64,000 nt of DNA, taken from contig NZ_JACAQA010000003.1 in NCBI RefSeq assembly GCF_013385425.1, positions 62,001 through 126,000 of the forward strand. The letters run 5' to 3'. Shown one piece after another: positions 63,343 to 64,000 of the stretch; position 1 is the stretch's first letter, and every line of letters begins with the position of its first letter. The notes beneath the pieces were generated by a model. The model made no database searches. It saw only the letters and a program-made list of their open reading frames with translations, and was not told the origin of the DNA. The stretch comes from Pseudomonas gingeri. Lineage in GTDB: Bacteria; Pseudomonadota; Gammaproteobacteria; Pseudomonadales; Pseudomonadaceae. Position numbers and translations under genes: made by a program.

Positions 63343-63945
63343 ATGGAACGTTACTCGAAGGTGGGCATGCAGGAACTGGATCAGCGTTTGTCGAAGATCG
63401 TCGAGGCGGCCCGCAAGAAGCCCGTCTCGGTCTATCGCTACGGCGCGCCCTGGGTCTGGATTGTCTCCCAGGACGATTGGCAGGGCGCCCTGAAGGAAGT
63501 CTCCAGCTATATCCCGCCCGGCCATTCCCTGGTGTTGCTGCGTCCGCAGATCGACGACCTGCTCGACGACGATCGTGAATTCCTGCGCTCGCTGAATGCC
63601 GACTCCGGCATGCAGATCGCCCCCCAGACCGTCATGCACATTCTCTTGCTGCAACTGCTGTATTCGGTACCCAGCGAGCAGCAACTCTACGAGCAGCTCA
63701 ATTACAACCTGCTGTTCCGCTGGTTCGTCGGCCTCGACCTGAACCAGAAGGTCTGGAACTTCAGTGTGCTGAGCAAGGACATCGCCACGCTGCTGGATCA
63801 CCCACAGGCGGTGCTGTTGATCCAGAAAATCATCGGTGAAGTGTTCTGCGGCGCCTTGCTGCAGATGCCGGAGTTCTCCCTGAACTTCGCCCAGCTGCAT
63901 ACCTGGCTGGCCCGGCACCCGTCGATATCGAACGTGAATAACTGA
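63343..63945 (+). CDS. phdA-like: PhdA-like chimera: Phd antitoxin-like + IS5 transposase N-domain
   Basis: A 200-residue cytoplasmic protein. Residues 1-55 (SKVGMQELDQRLSKIVEAAR, then PVSVYRYGAPWVWIVS) resemble the DNA-binding Phd/YefM antitoxin domain. Residues about 80-150 (APQTVMHILLLQLLYSVPSE, LYEQLNYNLLFRWFVGLDL) resemble DUF772, the N-terminal domain of IS5-type transposases; no catalytic DDE domain follows. GAGGAGAACT supports the start. No toxin gene is adjacent. In P. aeruginosa a 'prevent-host-death' protein PhdA sits between pdtA and pdtB; order here is the same. Confidence 0.75.
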   Translation: MERYSKVGMQELDQRLSKIVEAARKKPVSVYRYGAPWVWIVSQDDWQGALKEVSSYIPPGHSLVLLRPQIDDLLDDDREFLRSLNADSGMQIAPQTVMHILLLQLLYSVPSEQQLYEQLNYNLLFRWFVGLDLNQKVWNFSVLSKDIATLLDHPQAVLLIQKIIGEVFCGALLQMPEFSLNFAQLHTWLARHPSISNVNN

Positions 63946-64000
63946 AGTGTCCGGGGTATTGACCCGGGCCCATACGGCCTCGACTGCGTTCGTGGCCATT

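Noticed and set aside
63343..63945. Classical toxin-antitoxin locus
   Set aside because: The Phd-like region is fused to a transposase-type domain and no toxin gene is adjacent in the visible sequence.

Overview
The window looks like a chromosomal segment of a fluorescent Pseudomonas (P. fluorescens group). Reasons: GC-rich coding with few exceptions, a P. fluorescens-type mannitol operon with a long-chain mannitol 2-dehydrogenase, an H-NS-like MvaU/MvaT protein, a DUF2790 protein, PilT/PilU-type ATPase, and eight REPIN-like inverted doublets of Pseudomonas REP sequence. No rRNA, tRNA or CRISPR array was seen.

Layout. 1-5.1 kb: CdaR-type regulator, glycerate kinase, then a ParB-like protein overlapping a SulP anion transporter. 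5.1-7.2 kb: a lower-GC pair encoding an AAA ATPase and an HNH nuclease, overlapping by 4 bp, that resembles the Septu (PtuA-PtuB) anti-phage system. 7.2-12.8 kb: nicotinamidase, a TPR protein/ECF sigma/anti-sigma unit, an NTF2-like protein with a TetR regulator, and a PssA-type phosphatidylserine synthase. 12.9-17.1 kb: Fur-box-preceded efeU-efeO-efeB-efeM iron uptake operon. 17.5 kb: DUF2790 protein.

18.1-24.7 kb: a polar-amino-acid-type ABC transporter, RidA, IclR regulator, fold-type III PLP lyase/deaminase and a KDG kinase, all on the + strand. Together they fit uptake of D-glucosamin(at)e, deamination to 2-keto-3-deoxygluconate (KDG) and phosphorylation into the Entner-Doudoroff pathway. 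The leader carries a strong sigma-54 -24/-12 match and two dyads. 24.7-28 kb: parvulin, PAS hybrid histidine kinase, PilT/PilU-like ATPase. 28.1-36.6 kb: complete mtlEFGKDYZ mannitol operon on the - strand, but without the mtlR activator normally found upstream.

36.8-38.9 kb: where mtlR would be expected there is a divergent pair, a KfrA-like coiled-coil protein and a tyrosine recombinase. Its layout recalls the TnpT/TnpS cointegrate-resolution module of Tn4651-type transposons, yet no transposase is present. 39-43 kb: ahpC-ahpF with an OxyR-like site, glyoxalase I, MvaU. 43.2-49 kb: CSS-type EAL phosphodiesterase, LysR/EamA divergent pair, 4-hydroxyphenylpyruvate dioxygenase, DUF1345 membrane protein.

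49.3-63.9 kb: a secreted DING-type phosphate-binding protein, a 4134-residue filamentous-haemagglutinin-like exoprotein resembling PdtA, and a small protein joining a Phd-antitoxin-like N-terminus to an IS5-type transposase N-terminal domain (PhdA-like). This order resembles the P. aeruginosa lapA-pdtA-phdA-pdtB region; the outer-membrane partner would lie just beyond the right edge.

The items most worth following up are the Septu-like pair, the transposase-free TnpS/TnpT-like module, the sigma-54/IclR-controlled glucosaminate cluster, and the PhdA-like chimera beside the giant exoprotein.
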